A DNA stretch of 24,645 nt from UBA1227 sp964539045 (GTDB taxonomy: Bacteria; Bacillota; Clostridia; Oscillospirales; Acutalibacteraceae), in the NCBI GenBank assembly GCA_964539045.1, contig CAZIHW010000123.1:1-24645 (forward strand), in the 5' to 3' direction. Under the pieces are notes generated by a model. That model saw only the letters and a program-made list of their open reading frames with translations, ran no database searches and was not told where the DNA came from. The position numbers and the translations under genes are program-made. Shown piece by piece: positions 14,835 to 23,208 of this stretch; positions within the stretch are counted from its first letter, which is position 1; each line of letters starts with the position of its first letter.

Positions 14835-14863
14835 ATTTTACAATAATCATACAAAACGGTCAA
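14835..14863 (-). promoter_or_regulatory. Promoter of the HD-GYP/CheA-like/CheY operon
   Basis: On the minus strand TTGACC (14858-14863) is followed after 17 nt by TAAAAT (14835-14840). It gives a leader of about 78 nt. Confidence 0.75.
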
Positions 14864-14912
14864 TACTTTTATGGAAAATGTACAAAAATTGCATTTTTGG
14901 GTCTTTGGTTAA

Positions 14913-14942
14913 TTGCCTACTGTAAACTGTTTGTGGTAATAT
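14913..14942 (+). promoter_or_regulatory. purB: Possible purB promoter
   Basis: TTGCCT (14913-14918), 18-nt spacer, TAATAT (14937-14942), about 50 nt before the start codon. An alternative pair, TTGTGG with TAATTT, overlaps it. No riboswitch or recognisable Pur box was seen. Confidence 0.45.
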
Positions 14943-14997
14943 TTTTACATTGCTAATTTATAGATTAATTGATGAGTAGTGAAAGGCGGTCGTTTTA

Positions 14998-16431
14998 ATG
15001 CAAAAAAACACTTATGAGACTCCGTTGGGATCACGTTATGCCAGTGCGGATATGCTCTATATCTTCTCACCTGATTTTAAGTTTAAAACCTGGAGAAGAC
15101 TTTGGATTGCACTTGCAGAATCCGAAATGGAACTGGGTCTTCCTATTACACCCGAGCAGGTGGCGGAGTTAAAGGAGCATGCGGACGACATAAATTATGA
15201 AGTGGCTATTCAAAGAGAAAAGCTTGTTCGCCATGATGTTATGTCTCATGTATATGCTTACGGTGAACTCTGTCCGACTGCGAAGCCGATTATCCATCTC
15301 GGTGCCACCTCATGCTATGTAGGCGACAATACGGATGTTATAACTATGACGGAGGCTCTGAAACTCATCCGGAAGAAGCTTGTAAATCTTCTGAATAAGC
15401 TTTCGGATTTTGCTCTTGAATATAAGGATATGCCTTGCCTCGGCTTTACACACTTTCAACCGGCACAACCCACGACTGTAGGTAAGAGGGCTTCACTCTG
15501 GCTTCAGGATATCCTCATGGATTATGAGCAGGTAACATATCAAATCGGGAACATGAGGCTTCTCGGTTCAAAAGGTACGACCGGAACTCAGGCCAGTTTT
15601 ATGGAACTGTTCGATTCCGACCAGGAGAAAATAAAACTTCTCGATAAAAAAATTGCGGAGAAGATGGGATTTTCCTCATGCTTCCCTGTTTCCGGACAAA
15701 CCTATTCGAGAAAGCTTGATTATCAGGTATTGAGTTGTCTGTCTGGGATAGCTCAGTCCGCCTCAAAGTTTTCTTCGGATATAAGACTTCTTCAGCACAT
15801 GAAAGAGATAGAAGAACCGTTTGAGAAGAATCAAATAGGATCTTCAGCTATGGCATACAAGAGGAATCCTATGAGATCAGAGCGTATAGCATCTCTCTCC
15901 AGGTATGTTATAACCGATGCGCTTAATCCGGCTCTGACAGCATCGACACAGTGGTTTGAGAGAACACTTGATGATTCTGCCAACAAGAGAATAAGTGTAT
16001 CAGAGGCTTTTCTCGCCGTAGATGCAGTCCTTGAACTTTATATAAACGTTGTGTCGGGACTTGTAGTATATCCTAAGATGATAGAAAAGCATTTACTTGC
16101 CGAGCTTCCTTTCATGGCAACGGAGAATATAATGATGGAGGCTGTAAAGCGCGGAGGGGACAGACAGGAACTTCATGAGAAAATCCGCGTTCATTCCATG
16201 GAAGCCGGAAAGGTAGTTAAGGTAGAAGGCGGGGAAAATGACCTTCTCAAGAGAATTGCCGCTGATCCTTCTTTCGGCATGACTTTAGAAGATCTTGAGT
16301 CTGTAATGAAACCGGAGAACTTTATCGGCCGTGCTCCGCAACAGACCACGGAGTTTATAGATGAGTACATAAAACCGATACTTGACGAACACAAGGATAT
16401 GCTCGGTATGGAAGTTGAAATAAAAGTTTAA
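14998..16431 (+). CDS. purB: Adenylosuccinate lyase
   Basis: Acts twice in purine synthesis: it releases fumarate from SAICAR to give AICAR, and from adenylosuccinate to give AMP. The 477-residue protein belongs to the fumarase/aspartase superfamily; its signature loop reads GSSAMAYKRNPMRSERI (about residues 281-297), carrying the catalytic serine of this loop, and LGATSCYVGDNTD and FTHFQPAQPTTVGKR supply conserved active-site segments including the His of THFQPAQ. AAAGGCGG precedes ATG 14998 at normal spacing. It stands alone, followed by a GC-rich hairpin, and completes the AMP branch begun by purA about 10 kb away. Confidence 0.97.
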   Translation: MQKNTYETPLGSRYASADMLYIFSPDFKFKTWRRLWIALAESEMELGLPITPEQVAELKEHADDINYEVAIQREKLVRHDVMSHVYAYGELCPTAKPIIHLGATSCYVGDNTDVITMTEALKLIRKKLVNLLNKLSDFALEYKDMPCLGFTHFQPAQPTTVGKRASLWLQDILMDYEQVTYQIGNMRLLGSKGTTGTQASFMELFDSDQEKIKLLDKKIAEKMGFSSCFPVSGQTYSRKLDYQVLSCLSGIAQSASKFSSDIRLLQHMKEIEEPFEKNQIGSSAMAYKRNPMRSERIASLSRYVITDALNPALTASTQWFERTLDDSANKRISVSEAFLAVDAVLELYINVVSGLVVYPKMIEKHLLAELPFMATENIMMEAVKRGGDRQELHEKIRVHSMEAGKVVKVEGGENDLLKRIAADPSFGMTLEDLESVMKPENFIGRAPQQTTEFIDEYIKPILDEHKDMLGMEVEIKV

Positions 16432-16437
16432 AATAGT

Positions 16438-16463
16438 GCCGGCACGTATGTGCCGGCCTTTAG
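16438..16463 (+). terminator. Terminator-like hairpin after purB
   Basis: GCCGGCAC (16438-16445) and GTGCCGGC (16450-16457) form a perfect stem with a GTAT loop, followed by CTTTAGTTT. The T tract is interrupted, so some read-through into trmO is likely. Confidence 0.7.
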
Positions 16464-16490
16464 TTTACATTTAGTTTGGGGCGATATTGT

Positions 16491-17207
16491 ATGAAGCCTA
16501 TTGCTTATATCAAAACAAATCTGGAAGGCAAATTCGGACTTCCGCGACAAAGCGGTATCATGCCGCGGCTCATGGGCAGGGTGATTTTTGATCCGGAATA
16601 CAGGGTGCCGGATGCATTCAGAGGATTAGAAGGATTTTCACATGTGTGGTTGATATGGGATTTTTCAGAGGCACATTGTACGGGTAAAGGTACGGGTAAA
16701 GGCGAGAACGCATGGTCGGCTACCGTGAGGCCTCCGAGACTCGGGGGAAATACCCGTATGGGAGTCTTTGCTACCAGATCCCCTTTCAGACCTAACAATA
16801 TAGGACTTTCTGTCGTAAAATTGGAATCTGTCGATATGGATTCGGAGTACGCCCCGTCACTCCTTGTATCAGGGGTGGATATGATGGACGGAACACCGAT
16901 ATATGATGTGAAACCGTATATTCCATACTCGGATTGTATAACGGATGCAACCTCGGGATTTACAGACGGATTACCCGATTTAACACTGTCGGTAGATATA
17001 CCGGAGCATCTCTTGAAGTTGTTTCCGGTTGAGAATCATGGGGAACTTATGGATATACTTTCACATGATCCGAGACCGCAGTATCAAAGCGATGATAGGG
17101 AATACGGACTTACTTACATGGGCAAAGATATAAAATTCAGGATAGCAGACGGAATTCTGACAGTAACCGATGTGGTTAGCCGTCAGGCTAAAAAGCAGAT
17201 GGAATAA
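16491..17207 (+). CDS. trmO: tRNA (adenine-N6)-methyltransferase, TrmO/TsaA family
   Basis: TrmO methylates the N6 of threonylcarbamoyl-adenosine 37 in some threonine tRNAs, using S-adenosylmethionine. The 238-residue protein shows the family motifs GLEGFSHVWLIWDFS, VRPPRLGGN, and MGVFATRSPFRPNNIGLSVVKL, then a C-terminal extension ending SDREYGLTYMGKDIKFRI. ATG 16491 follows GGGG by 9 nt; the frame opens earlier (TTG 16476) without support. The loop before VRPPRLGG contains TGKGTGKG from a 12-nt duplication at 16680-16703, an oddity that keeps the frame. Whether the substrate tRNA is the same as in E. coli is inferred from family membership. Confidence 0.9.
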   Translation: MKPIAYIKTNLEGKFGLPRQSGIMPRLMGRVIFDPEYRVPDAFRGLEGFSHVWLIWDFSEAHCTGKGTGKGENAWSATVRPPRLGGNTRMGVFATRSPFRPNNIGLSVVKLESVDMDSEYAPSLLVSGVDMMDGTPIYDVKPYIPYSDCITDATSGFTDGLPDLTLSVDIPEHLLKLFPVENHGELMDILSHDPRPQYQSDDREYGLTYMGKDIKFRIADGILTVTDVVSRQAKKQME

Positions 17208-17278
17208 TGACCGTTTTTGATGATCATTTCAGATGGTCATTTTACGTGTGTGAATACGAATATTTTTATGTAATATAA

Positions 17279-17297
17279 CACATATATGTGATATAAT
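17279..17297 (+). promoter_or_regulatory. Extended -10 promoter of alr with an abutting palindrome
   Basis: TGATATAAT (17289-17297) is an extended -10; no good -35 precedes it. The 12-bp perfect palindrome CACATATATGTG (17279-17290) fills the spacer and overlaps the TG element, a position where a bound regulator would block or remodel initiation. Confidence 0.6.
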
Positions 17298-17325
17298 ATT
17301 ATGAATTTTCAGCGGAGGTAACTTT

Positions 17326-18450
17326 ATGAATCCTTCAAGAGTTTATTGTTCGGTGGACCTGAATGCCGTTTGTGATAATGTTAAGAGTGCTATGTCGAAA
17401 ACCGGAGACGGAGTCAAAATGATGGCCGTTGTCAAAACCGATGGTTACGGACATGGTGCAGTCGCAATAGCCCATGCGCTCAGTTCTATAGGCGTCTACG
17501 CCTTTGCTGTCGCAACGATAGATGAGGCGATAGAACTAAGAAATTCAGGTATAAGGAACCCGATTCTGATATTGGGATATGTTTTCCCCAACGATTTAGA
17601 ATCGGTGCTGAATTTTGATATAACAACCACTGTGTTCTCTGTTGACAGCGCAAGGGTTATTTCAAGATATGCAAAGGAACGCAATAAAACAGCGAAAATA
17701 CATATAAAGCTCGATACCGGTATGGGTAGAATAGGTTTTATACCGGGTGAGGATGCCGCAAGGGATATCAGGGAGATTTTCAGTCTACCCAATTTATATG
17801 TGGACGGGATATTCACCCACTTTGCCTGTGCGGATGAATCTGATAAATCATCTGCAATGGAACAAGCCCGGTTGTATAAGGATTTTGTAAGTCAACTTGA
17901 ATCAGAGGGTTTAAACTTCCCGACAAAGCATATTTGTAATTCTGCCGGTATCATGGAATTTGAAGACTGCTACTGCAATATGGTGAGATCCGGTATCATA
18001 ACCTACGGCCTTTACCCGAGTGAGGAAGTGGATAAGCAGAAATTGTCGCTGAAACCTGCATTGAGTCTCATAAGCCACGTGGCTTATGTGAAGACCGTGG
18101 GAGCGGGCTTTACTGTCAGTTACGGTTCAACCTATAAAACTGATAAAGAGACAAAAATAGCAACGATACCTGTGGGATACGGTGACGGATATCCAAGATT
18201 GCTTTCCAACAAAGGAAGAGTGCTTATAAACGGCGAGTACGCACCTATAATAGGAAGAGTGTGTATGGATCAATTTATGGTTGATGTAAGCGACGTTCCG
18301 AATGTAAGGCAGGGGGATGAGGTTGTCCTCATAGGCAAGCAGGGTAAAAATGCGATAACTGTTGAAGAAATAGCCTCACTTGCGCAAACGATAAATTATG
18401 AAATCATATGCGGAATAAATAAGAGAGTTCCGAGGATATATAAGTATTGA
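17326..18450 (+). CDS. alr: Alanine racemase
   Basis: A pyridoxal-phosphate enzyme interconverting L- and D-alanine for cell wall peptidoglycan. The 374-residue length is normal. The cofactor lysine is Lys37 in AVVKTDGYGHG (consensus VKADAYGHG), HIKLDTGMGRIGF and IFTHFACAD follow in the barrel, and the second catalytic residue is the Tyr of FTVSYGSTYKT in the C-terminal domain, followed by IPVGYGDGYPR and GRVCMDQFMVDVSDV. Cysteine and serine codons are not unusual. GGAGGTAAC gives good spacing to ATG 17326. An exporter gene begins 29 nt downstream with no terminator, so alr probably leads a four-gene transcript. Confidence 0.96.
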   Translation: MNPSRVYCSVDLNAVCDNVKSAMSKTGDGVKMMAVVKTDGYGHGAVAIAHALSSIGVYAFAVATIDEAIELRNSGIRNPILILGYVFPNDLESVLNFDITTTVFSVDSARVISRYAKERNKTAKIHIKLDTGMGRIGFIPGEDAARDIREIFSLPNLYVDGIFTHFACADESDKSSAMEQARLYKDFVSQLESEGLNFPTKHICNSAGIMEFEDCYCNMVRSGIITYGLYPSEEVDKQKLSLKPALSLISHVAYVKTVGAGFTVSYGSTYKTDKETKIATIPVGYGDGYPRLLSNKGRVLINGEYAPIIGRVCMDQFMVDVSDVPNVRQGDEVVLIGKQGKNAITVEEIASLAQTINYEIICGINKRVPRIYKY

Positions 18451-18479
18451 TTTTTTGAAAGGAATAATCCGGCTATACA

Positions 18480-20210
18480 ATGAAGACTGTTTTTAAGTAT
18501 GTAAAGAAGTATCTGCCTTGGGTGTTTATCTCCATGGCCTTACTGGTCGGGCAAGTGTTCTGCGAGCTCACATTACCTAATTTGATGAGTGATCTCGTGA
18601 ACGCGATAATTGCGACCGGTGTAAGCGGCGGTGGGATATCAGTATATCTCAGGACGATAGGAGTAAAGATGCTGGCGGTATCCGTTATGACCGTAATGTG
18701 TTCTGTCGGTGTAGGCTTCCTGTCTGCCAGAATATCGTCCGGTGTCGCTAAGGACCTGAGAATTGATTTGTTCAGAAAAGTAAATGATTTTTCAAATGCT
18801 GAATTCGATAAGTTTTCTACTGCATCTCTCATTACGAGAAATACAAATGATGTCCAACAAGTACAGAATTTTGTGATAATGGGACTTCGCCTTATGATGT
18901 TTGCGCCGCTCATGGGTATCGGCTCAATTGTCATGGCCCTGGAAAAGAGCAAATCTCTCGCATGGATAATACTTCTGGCTGTCCTTTTGATTGTCTGTAC
19001 ATTGGCATCAATAATGATGGTTGCATTGCCCAAGTTTAAAATTTTGCAGACTTTGGTTGACAAGCTGAATCTGGTGAGCCGTGAGCAGCTTTCAGGTCTC
19101 CTCGTAATAAGAGCGTTCGGAAACGAGGGTTATGAAGAAAAACGCTTTGATAATGCAAGTAAAAATCTTGCTGATACAACCAGATTTGTTCAGAGGAGTA
19201 TTGCGGGAATTATGCCTGCGGTTACCTTGATAATGAGTTTCGCAAATGTGGTTATAGTTTGGTTCGGGGCGAAGGCCGTTTCTCAGATGAGTCTCGAAGT
19301 CGGAGACATGATGGCATTCATACAATATGCCATACATATCATGATTTCATTTATATTTGTCTCTATGATATTTATAATTCTCCCGAGAGCCCAGGTTGCT
19401 GCAAATCGTATCAGTGAAGTTCTTAACTGTGAGATAACTATAAAGGACAAAGAAGATGCCGAAGCTTTGAGCGGGGTAGAGGGAAAAATAGAATTTACCG
19501 ATGTATGTTTCAGGTATGAAAATGCCATTGAAGATGTATTGTCTGATATAAGTTTTACCGCGGAGCCGGGAAAGACAACCGCATTTATCGGTTCAACCGG
19601 ATCGGGTAAATCGACTTTGATAAATCTGATTCCGAGATTTTACGACGTTACGTCCGGTTCAATAACAATAGACGGAAAGGATATAAGAGACGTAAAACTT
19701 CACGACCTGCGTGAGGCCATAGGCTATGTTCCGCAGAAGGCAACATTGTTTTCCGGAACTATAGAGACCAATATAAGGTACGGAAATGAGGCCGAGGATA
19801 TAAGACCGGCCATCGAGGTTTCACAGTCTGCCGAGTTTATAGATTCTAAAGAAAACGGTGTTGAATCTGAAATCTCACAAGGCGCCGCAAACGTTTCCGG
19901 CGGTCAGAAGCAACGCCTGTCAATAGCACGTGCCCTTGCCAAGAAACCACCGATATACATATTTGATGACAGCTTTTCAGCTCTGGACTTTAAGACTGAC
20001 TCCGCACTTCGTGCAGCCCTGAAAGAATACACAGGCGAGTCTACTGTTCTTATCGTTGCTCAACGTGTGTCTACCATTATGAATGCAGACAAGATCATCG
20101 TTCTCGACGAGGGAAGAATAGTAGGTTGCGGAACACATAGCGAATTGCTTGATACATGCCCGCAATATCTCGAGATTTGCGAAAGTCAGCTTGCAAAGGA
20201 GGAGATGTAA
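18480..20210 (+). CDS. Heterodimeric ABC exporter, subunit with degenerate ATPase site
   Basis: The 576-residue half-transporter has six membrane segments (about 1-310) and an ABC domain: Walker A GSTGSGKST, signature VSGGQKQRLSIARAL, Walker B IYIFDDSFSALD and IVAQRVSTI. The catalytic Glu after Walker B is Asp and the switch His is Gln, the pattern of the non-catalytic partner in heterodimers such as BmrCD, LmrCD and TM287/288. Its intact signature would complete the active site of the next gene's product. The ATG lacks a close ribosome binding site (AAGGA is 16 nt away, and a stop codon excludes an earlier start), so coupling to alr translation is possible. The substrate is unknown, often drugs or lipids in this family. 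Confidence 0.93.
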   Translation: MKTVFKYVKKYLPWVFISMALLVGQVFCELTLPNLMSDLVNAIIATGVSGGGISVYLRTIGVKMLAVSVMTVMCSVGVGFLSARISSGVAKDLRIDLFRKVNDFSNAEFDKFSTASLITRNTNDVQQVQNFVIMGLRLMMFAPLMGIGSIVMALEKSKSLAWIILLAVLLIVCTLASIMMVALPKFKILQTLVDKLNLVSREQLSGLLVIRAFGNEGYEEKRFDNASKNLADTTRFVQRSIAGIMPAVTLIMSFANVVIVWFGAKAVSQMSLEVGDMMAFIQYAIHIMISFIFVSMIFIILPRAQVAANRISEVLNCEITIKDKEDAEALSGVEGKIEFTDVCFRYENAIEDVLSDISFTAEPGKTTAFIGSTGSGKSTLINLIPRFYDVTSGSITIDGKDIRDVKLHDLREAIGYVPQKATLFSGTIETNIRYGNEAEDIRPAIEVSQSAEFIDSKENGVESEISQGAANVSGGQKQRLSIARALAKKPPIYIFDDSFSALDFKTDSALRAALKEYTGESTVLIVAQRVSTIMNADKIIVLDEGRIVGCGTHSELLDTCPQYLEICESQLAKEEM

Positions 20211-20211
20211 T

Positions 20212-22071
20212 ATGCAGACGTCAAGCATCAAAGCCTCCAAGCGTCCACCGAGAATGGGACACGGTCCGGGAAGCATTGCCATGGGCGAAAAACCAAAGGA
20301 TTTTAAAGGCAGCTTGAAAAAGCTTGCCGAATATCTTAAGCCGTTCAGATTTAAACTCTCACTGATTGTGTTATCTGCAATTCTGAGTACTGTGTTTACA
20401 ACTTTCAGCCCTAAGATACTGGCTTTAGCCACCAATGAGATTGCAGCTGGTGCTGTAAGGTTGTTTAAAGGAACGGGCGGAATTGATTTTTCATACATAG
20501 GAAAGATTCTTCTGTTTTGTCTTGCCCTGTATGCTGTTTCAGCGGTATTCAATTTTGTACAGGGATACATTGCCGCGGGCGTTTCATCCGCTGTCTCCTA
20601 TGATCTGCGTGATTCGATATCCAAAAAGATAAACAGACTTCCGGTAGCCTACTATAACAGGGTAAGTTTCGGCGATGTTCTCTCACGTATAACCAATGAC
20701 GTAGATACGATAAACCAGAACCTTAACCAGACAATAACACAGGTTATATCTTCGGTTGTAACTGTCATAGGCGTACTTGCTATGATGCTGTCTATAAGTG
20801 TTAGTATGACGCTTATAGCTTTGCTGATGCTTCCGCTTACGGGGATTGCGGTTGCGGCAGTTTTCAAGTTCTCACAAAAGCACTTCTTCGCCCAGCAAAA
20901 ATACCTGGGTTCAGTTAACGGGCAGGTTGAAGAAATTTTCAGCGGTCACCTGGTAGTCAAGGCTTTCAATGGCGAAGATGATGCTTTAGAGAGTTTTGAG
21001 GGTGACAATGATGCACTCTATAATGCCGGATGGAAAGCTAATTTCCTGTCTTCTCTCATGCAGCCACTTACGGGTTTTGTCGGCAATTTAGGATACGTCG
21101 GTATATGCATATTCGGTGCATATCTTGTATCACAGGGCAGGCTTAAGGTCGGCGATATACAGGCATTCATACAGTATATACGAAACTTTACCGAGCCTAT
21201 AACAAAAATGGCCCAGATTTCCAACCAATTCCAGACCGTTATTGCTGCAAGTGAACGAGTTTTCGAATTCCTGGCAGAGGAGGAAGAAGAGGACAAAGAC
21301 GTAAGGCTTTCCGTAAAAGAGGCTGACTTGAAGGGCAATGTAACTTTTGAACATGTAAGATTCGGCTATGAGGGAAGCAATAAGATCGTAATTAAAGATT
21401 TTTCGGCTGATGTAAAGGCCGGTATGAAGGTTGCTATTGTAGGGCCGACGGGAGCCGGCAAGACGACGATGGTTAAACTTCTGATGCGATTCCATGAACT
21501 GAGCGGGGGAAGAATCCTGATTGACGGTCATGACATAAGAGAGTTCTCCAGATCGGACCTTCGAGGCGAGTTCGGTATGGTTTTACAGGACACTTGGCTC
21601 TATAGCGCCTCTATTATGGATAACATAAGATACGGTCGGTTGAATGCAAGTGATGAAGATGTGATTAAAGCGGCCAAGGCTGCTCAGGTTGATCACTTTG
21701 TACGTACATTGCCCGGCGGATATAATATGGAGATAAATGAAGAGGCGTCAAATATATCTGCAGGTCAAAAGCAGCTTCTTACTATAGCGCGTGCGATTCT
21801 CTCGGATTCAGCTGTTTTGATTCTGGATGAAGCTACAAGCTCAGTTGATACCAGGACGGAAATCATGATACAAAAGGCAATGGATAATCTTATGAAGGGC
21901 AGAACAAGCTTTATAATTGCTCACCGCCTGTCGACTATCAAAAATGCTGATATGATTTTGTGCATGAAAGACGGAGATATAGTTGAGCAGGGAACCCATG
22001 AGGAGTTGCTTGCAAAGAATGGATTTTATTCAGACTTATATAACAGTCAGTTTGAGGTACAAGGAGAATAA
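20212..22071 (+). CDS. Heterodimeric ABC exporter, catalytic subunit
   Basis: From ATG 20212 (AAAGGAGGAGA upstream, starting 1 nt after the partner's stop) the protein is 619 residues. A basic, glycine-rich N-terminal segment (KRPPRMGHGPGS) precedes six membrane segments and the ABC domain. Walker A is GPTGAGKTT, Walker B VLILDEATSSVD with the catalytic Glu, and the H-loop IIAHRLSTI, all consensus, but the signature is NISAGQKQLL, degenerate. This is the mirror image of the first subunit, so one full and one crippled ATP site are expected in the heterodimer. The open frame extends upstream into the partner gene, but that start has no ribosome binding site. Confidence 0.95.
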   Translation: MQTSSIKASKRPPRMGHGPGSIAMGEKPKDFKGSLKKLAEYLKPFRFKLSLIVLSAILSTVFTTFSPKILALATNEIAAGAVRLFKGTGGIDFSYIGKILLFCLALYAVSAVFNFVQGYIAAGVSSAVSYDLRDSISKKINRLPVAYYNRVSFGDVLSRITNDVDTINQNLNQTITQVISSVVTVIGVLAMMLSISVSMTLIALLMLPLTGIAVAAVFKFSQKHFFAQQKYLGSVNGQVEEIFSGHLVVKAFNGEDDALESFEGDNDALYNAGWKANFLSSLMQPLTGFVGNLGYVGICIFGAYLVSQGRLKVGDIQAFIQYIRNFTEPITKMAQISNQFQTVIAASERVFEFLAEEEEEDKDVRLSVKEADLKGNVTFEHVRFGYEGSNKIVIKDFSADVKAGMKVAIVGPTGAGKTTMVKLLMRFHELSGGRILIDGHDIREFSRSDLRGEFGMVLQDTWLYSASIMDNIRYGRLNASDEDVIKAAKAAQVDHFVRTLPGGYNMEINEEASNISAGQKQLLTIARAILSDSAVLILDEATSSVDTRTEIMIQKAMDNLMKGRTSFIIAHRLSTIKNADMILCMKDGDIVEQGTHEELLAKNGFYSDLYNSQFEVQGE

Positions 22072-22074
22072 GTT

Positions 22075-22983
22075 TTGGAAACTAAAGGCAATCAAATCAA
22101 AGGAACATTACTTGTAATGCTGGCCGGCATACTTTGGGGTACAACAGGAACATTTGTAAGATTTTTTACGGACCTGGGTCTGTCGACTATGCAAGTCAGC
22201 GTTTTTAAAATAGCATTCGCATCTATTATATTGTTAATATTTGCTCTTATATATGATAAGTCGCTGCTGAAAGTCAATCCGGGGGACCTTTGGATTTTCT
22301 TCTGTGCGGGGGTCATAAGTCTTGACTTCTTTACGGTTTGTTATTTTTCTACTATTGAGGCTACATCGCTATCCGTGGCTGCAGTTTTACTCTATGGAGC
22401 CCCTGCTATAGTGATGATTCTGTCGGCTGTGCTGTTTAAAGATAAAATAACGCCGATAAAGGTTGTCGCATGCGTAGTAGCATTTGCCGGATGCTTTATG
22501 TGTGCAGGTGTAATAGGAAGCGGAACTCATATAGCTCCGAAAGCTTTGCTTACAGGTATTTTGTCTGCTCTGGGATACGGTCTTTACAGCATTTTCGGAC
22601 AAATCGCAATGAATAAGGGATACAGACCGTTGACCGTTACTGTTTATACTTTCCTCTTTGCCATGATAGGATGTCTGTTTATTGTGAGACCGGATGAAAT
22701 AGTGGCAGCGATGGACAATACTACACCGATAAAGTTTATATCTATGGCAATACTTATATCCGTTGTGGTTTCTCTGCTTCCTTATGTTTTCTACACCAAG
22801 GGTCTTCAGATAGTGAGTCCCCCAAAGGCTTCAATAATAGCCTCAATAGAGCCTGTCACTGCAACGGTCGTAGGAATGATAGCATTCAAAGAGTTCCCCG
22901 ATGTTTTCGGATATATAGGGATTGCTCTGGTAGTCTTCGCTATCATTTTATTGAATGTAAAAATACCGGATAAGAATTCCTGA
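22075..22983 (+). CDS. EamA/DMT superfamily transporter
   Basis: A 302-residue integral membrane protein with ten predicted membrane segments in two repeated EamA halves. GTLLVMLAGILWGTTGTFVRFF at the start of half one and LLTGILSALGYGLYSIFGQIA in half two are the usual hallmarks. It starts at TTG 22075, with AAGGAG 8 nt upstream and the exporter stop codon only 3 nt before it, so it belongs to the same operon. Family members move amino acids, nucleotide sugars or metabolites across the cytoplasmic membrane; specificity cannot be read. Placement after alr and an exporter does not prove a D-alanine link. Confidence 0.92.
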   Translation: METKGNQIKGTLLVMLAGILWGTTGTFVRFFTDLGLSTMQVSVFKIAFASIILLIFALIYDKSLLKVNPGDLWIFFCAGVISLDFFTVCYFSTIEATSLSVAAVLLYGAPAIVMILSAVLFKDKITPIKVVACVVAFAGCFMCAGVIGSGTHIAPKALLTGILSALGYGLYSIFGQIAMNKGYRPLTVTVYTFLFAMIGCLFIVRPDEIVAAMDNTTPIKFISMAILISVVVSLLPYVFYTKGLQIVSPPKASIIASIEPVTATVVGMIAFKEFPDVFGYIGIALVVFAIILLNVKIPDKNS

Positions 22984-23208
22984 TACATATATATCCGCTC
23001 CGGAAGCGTAAAGCCGCGCCGTCAGGTCATGCATGAACAACGTAAAGAGTTGTATAATGTGTATAAGCGACGCATTAAAAAACCATAGAAGGTGCATAAA
23101 TATGCAAAAAACACTTGCTAATTTTGAAAACCGCTCGTATAATTATGCACGTGGTAAAAAAGCATTTAATAATATCAAAATACCAAAAAATACCAGGAGG
23201 TAACGTAA
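22984..23208 (+). other. AT-rich intergenic control region of the amino acid importer
   Basis: No clear terminator for the DMT gene was found. The region holds TCATGCATGA (about 23027-23036), GTGCATAA (23092-23099), TATGCA (23101) and TTATGCAC (23143-23150). The second and fourth are inverted copies flanking the promoter. A further isolated TATAAT lies at 23053. Confidence 0.5.
23115..23143 (+). promoter_or_regulatory. Promoter of the amino acid binding-protein gene
   Basis: TTGCTA (23115-23120), 17-nt spacer, TATAAT (23138-23143). The start should be near 23150, giving a leader of about 60 nt that ends in AGGAGG. Confidence 0.72.

Noticed and set aside
17201..17244. AATGACC / GGTCATT arms after trmO as an intrinsic terminator
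   Set aside because: The arms are separated by about 20 nt, the stem is short and the T tract weak; termination there is possible but not supported enough to list.
22998..23010. CGCT-CCGGA-AGCG as a terminator for the DMT gene
   Set aside because: The stem is only four base pairs and no T tract follows.
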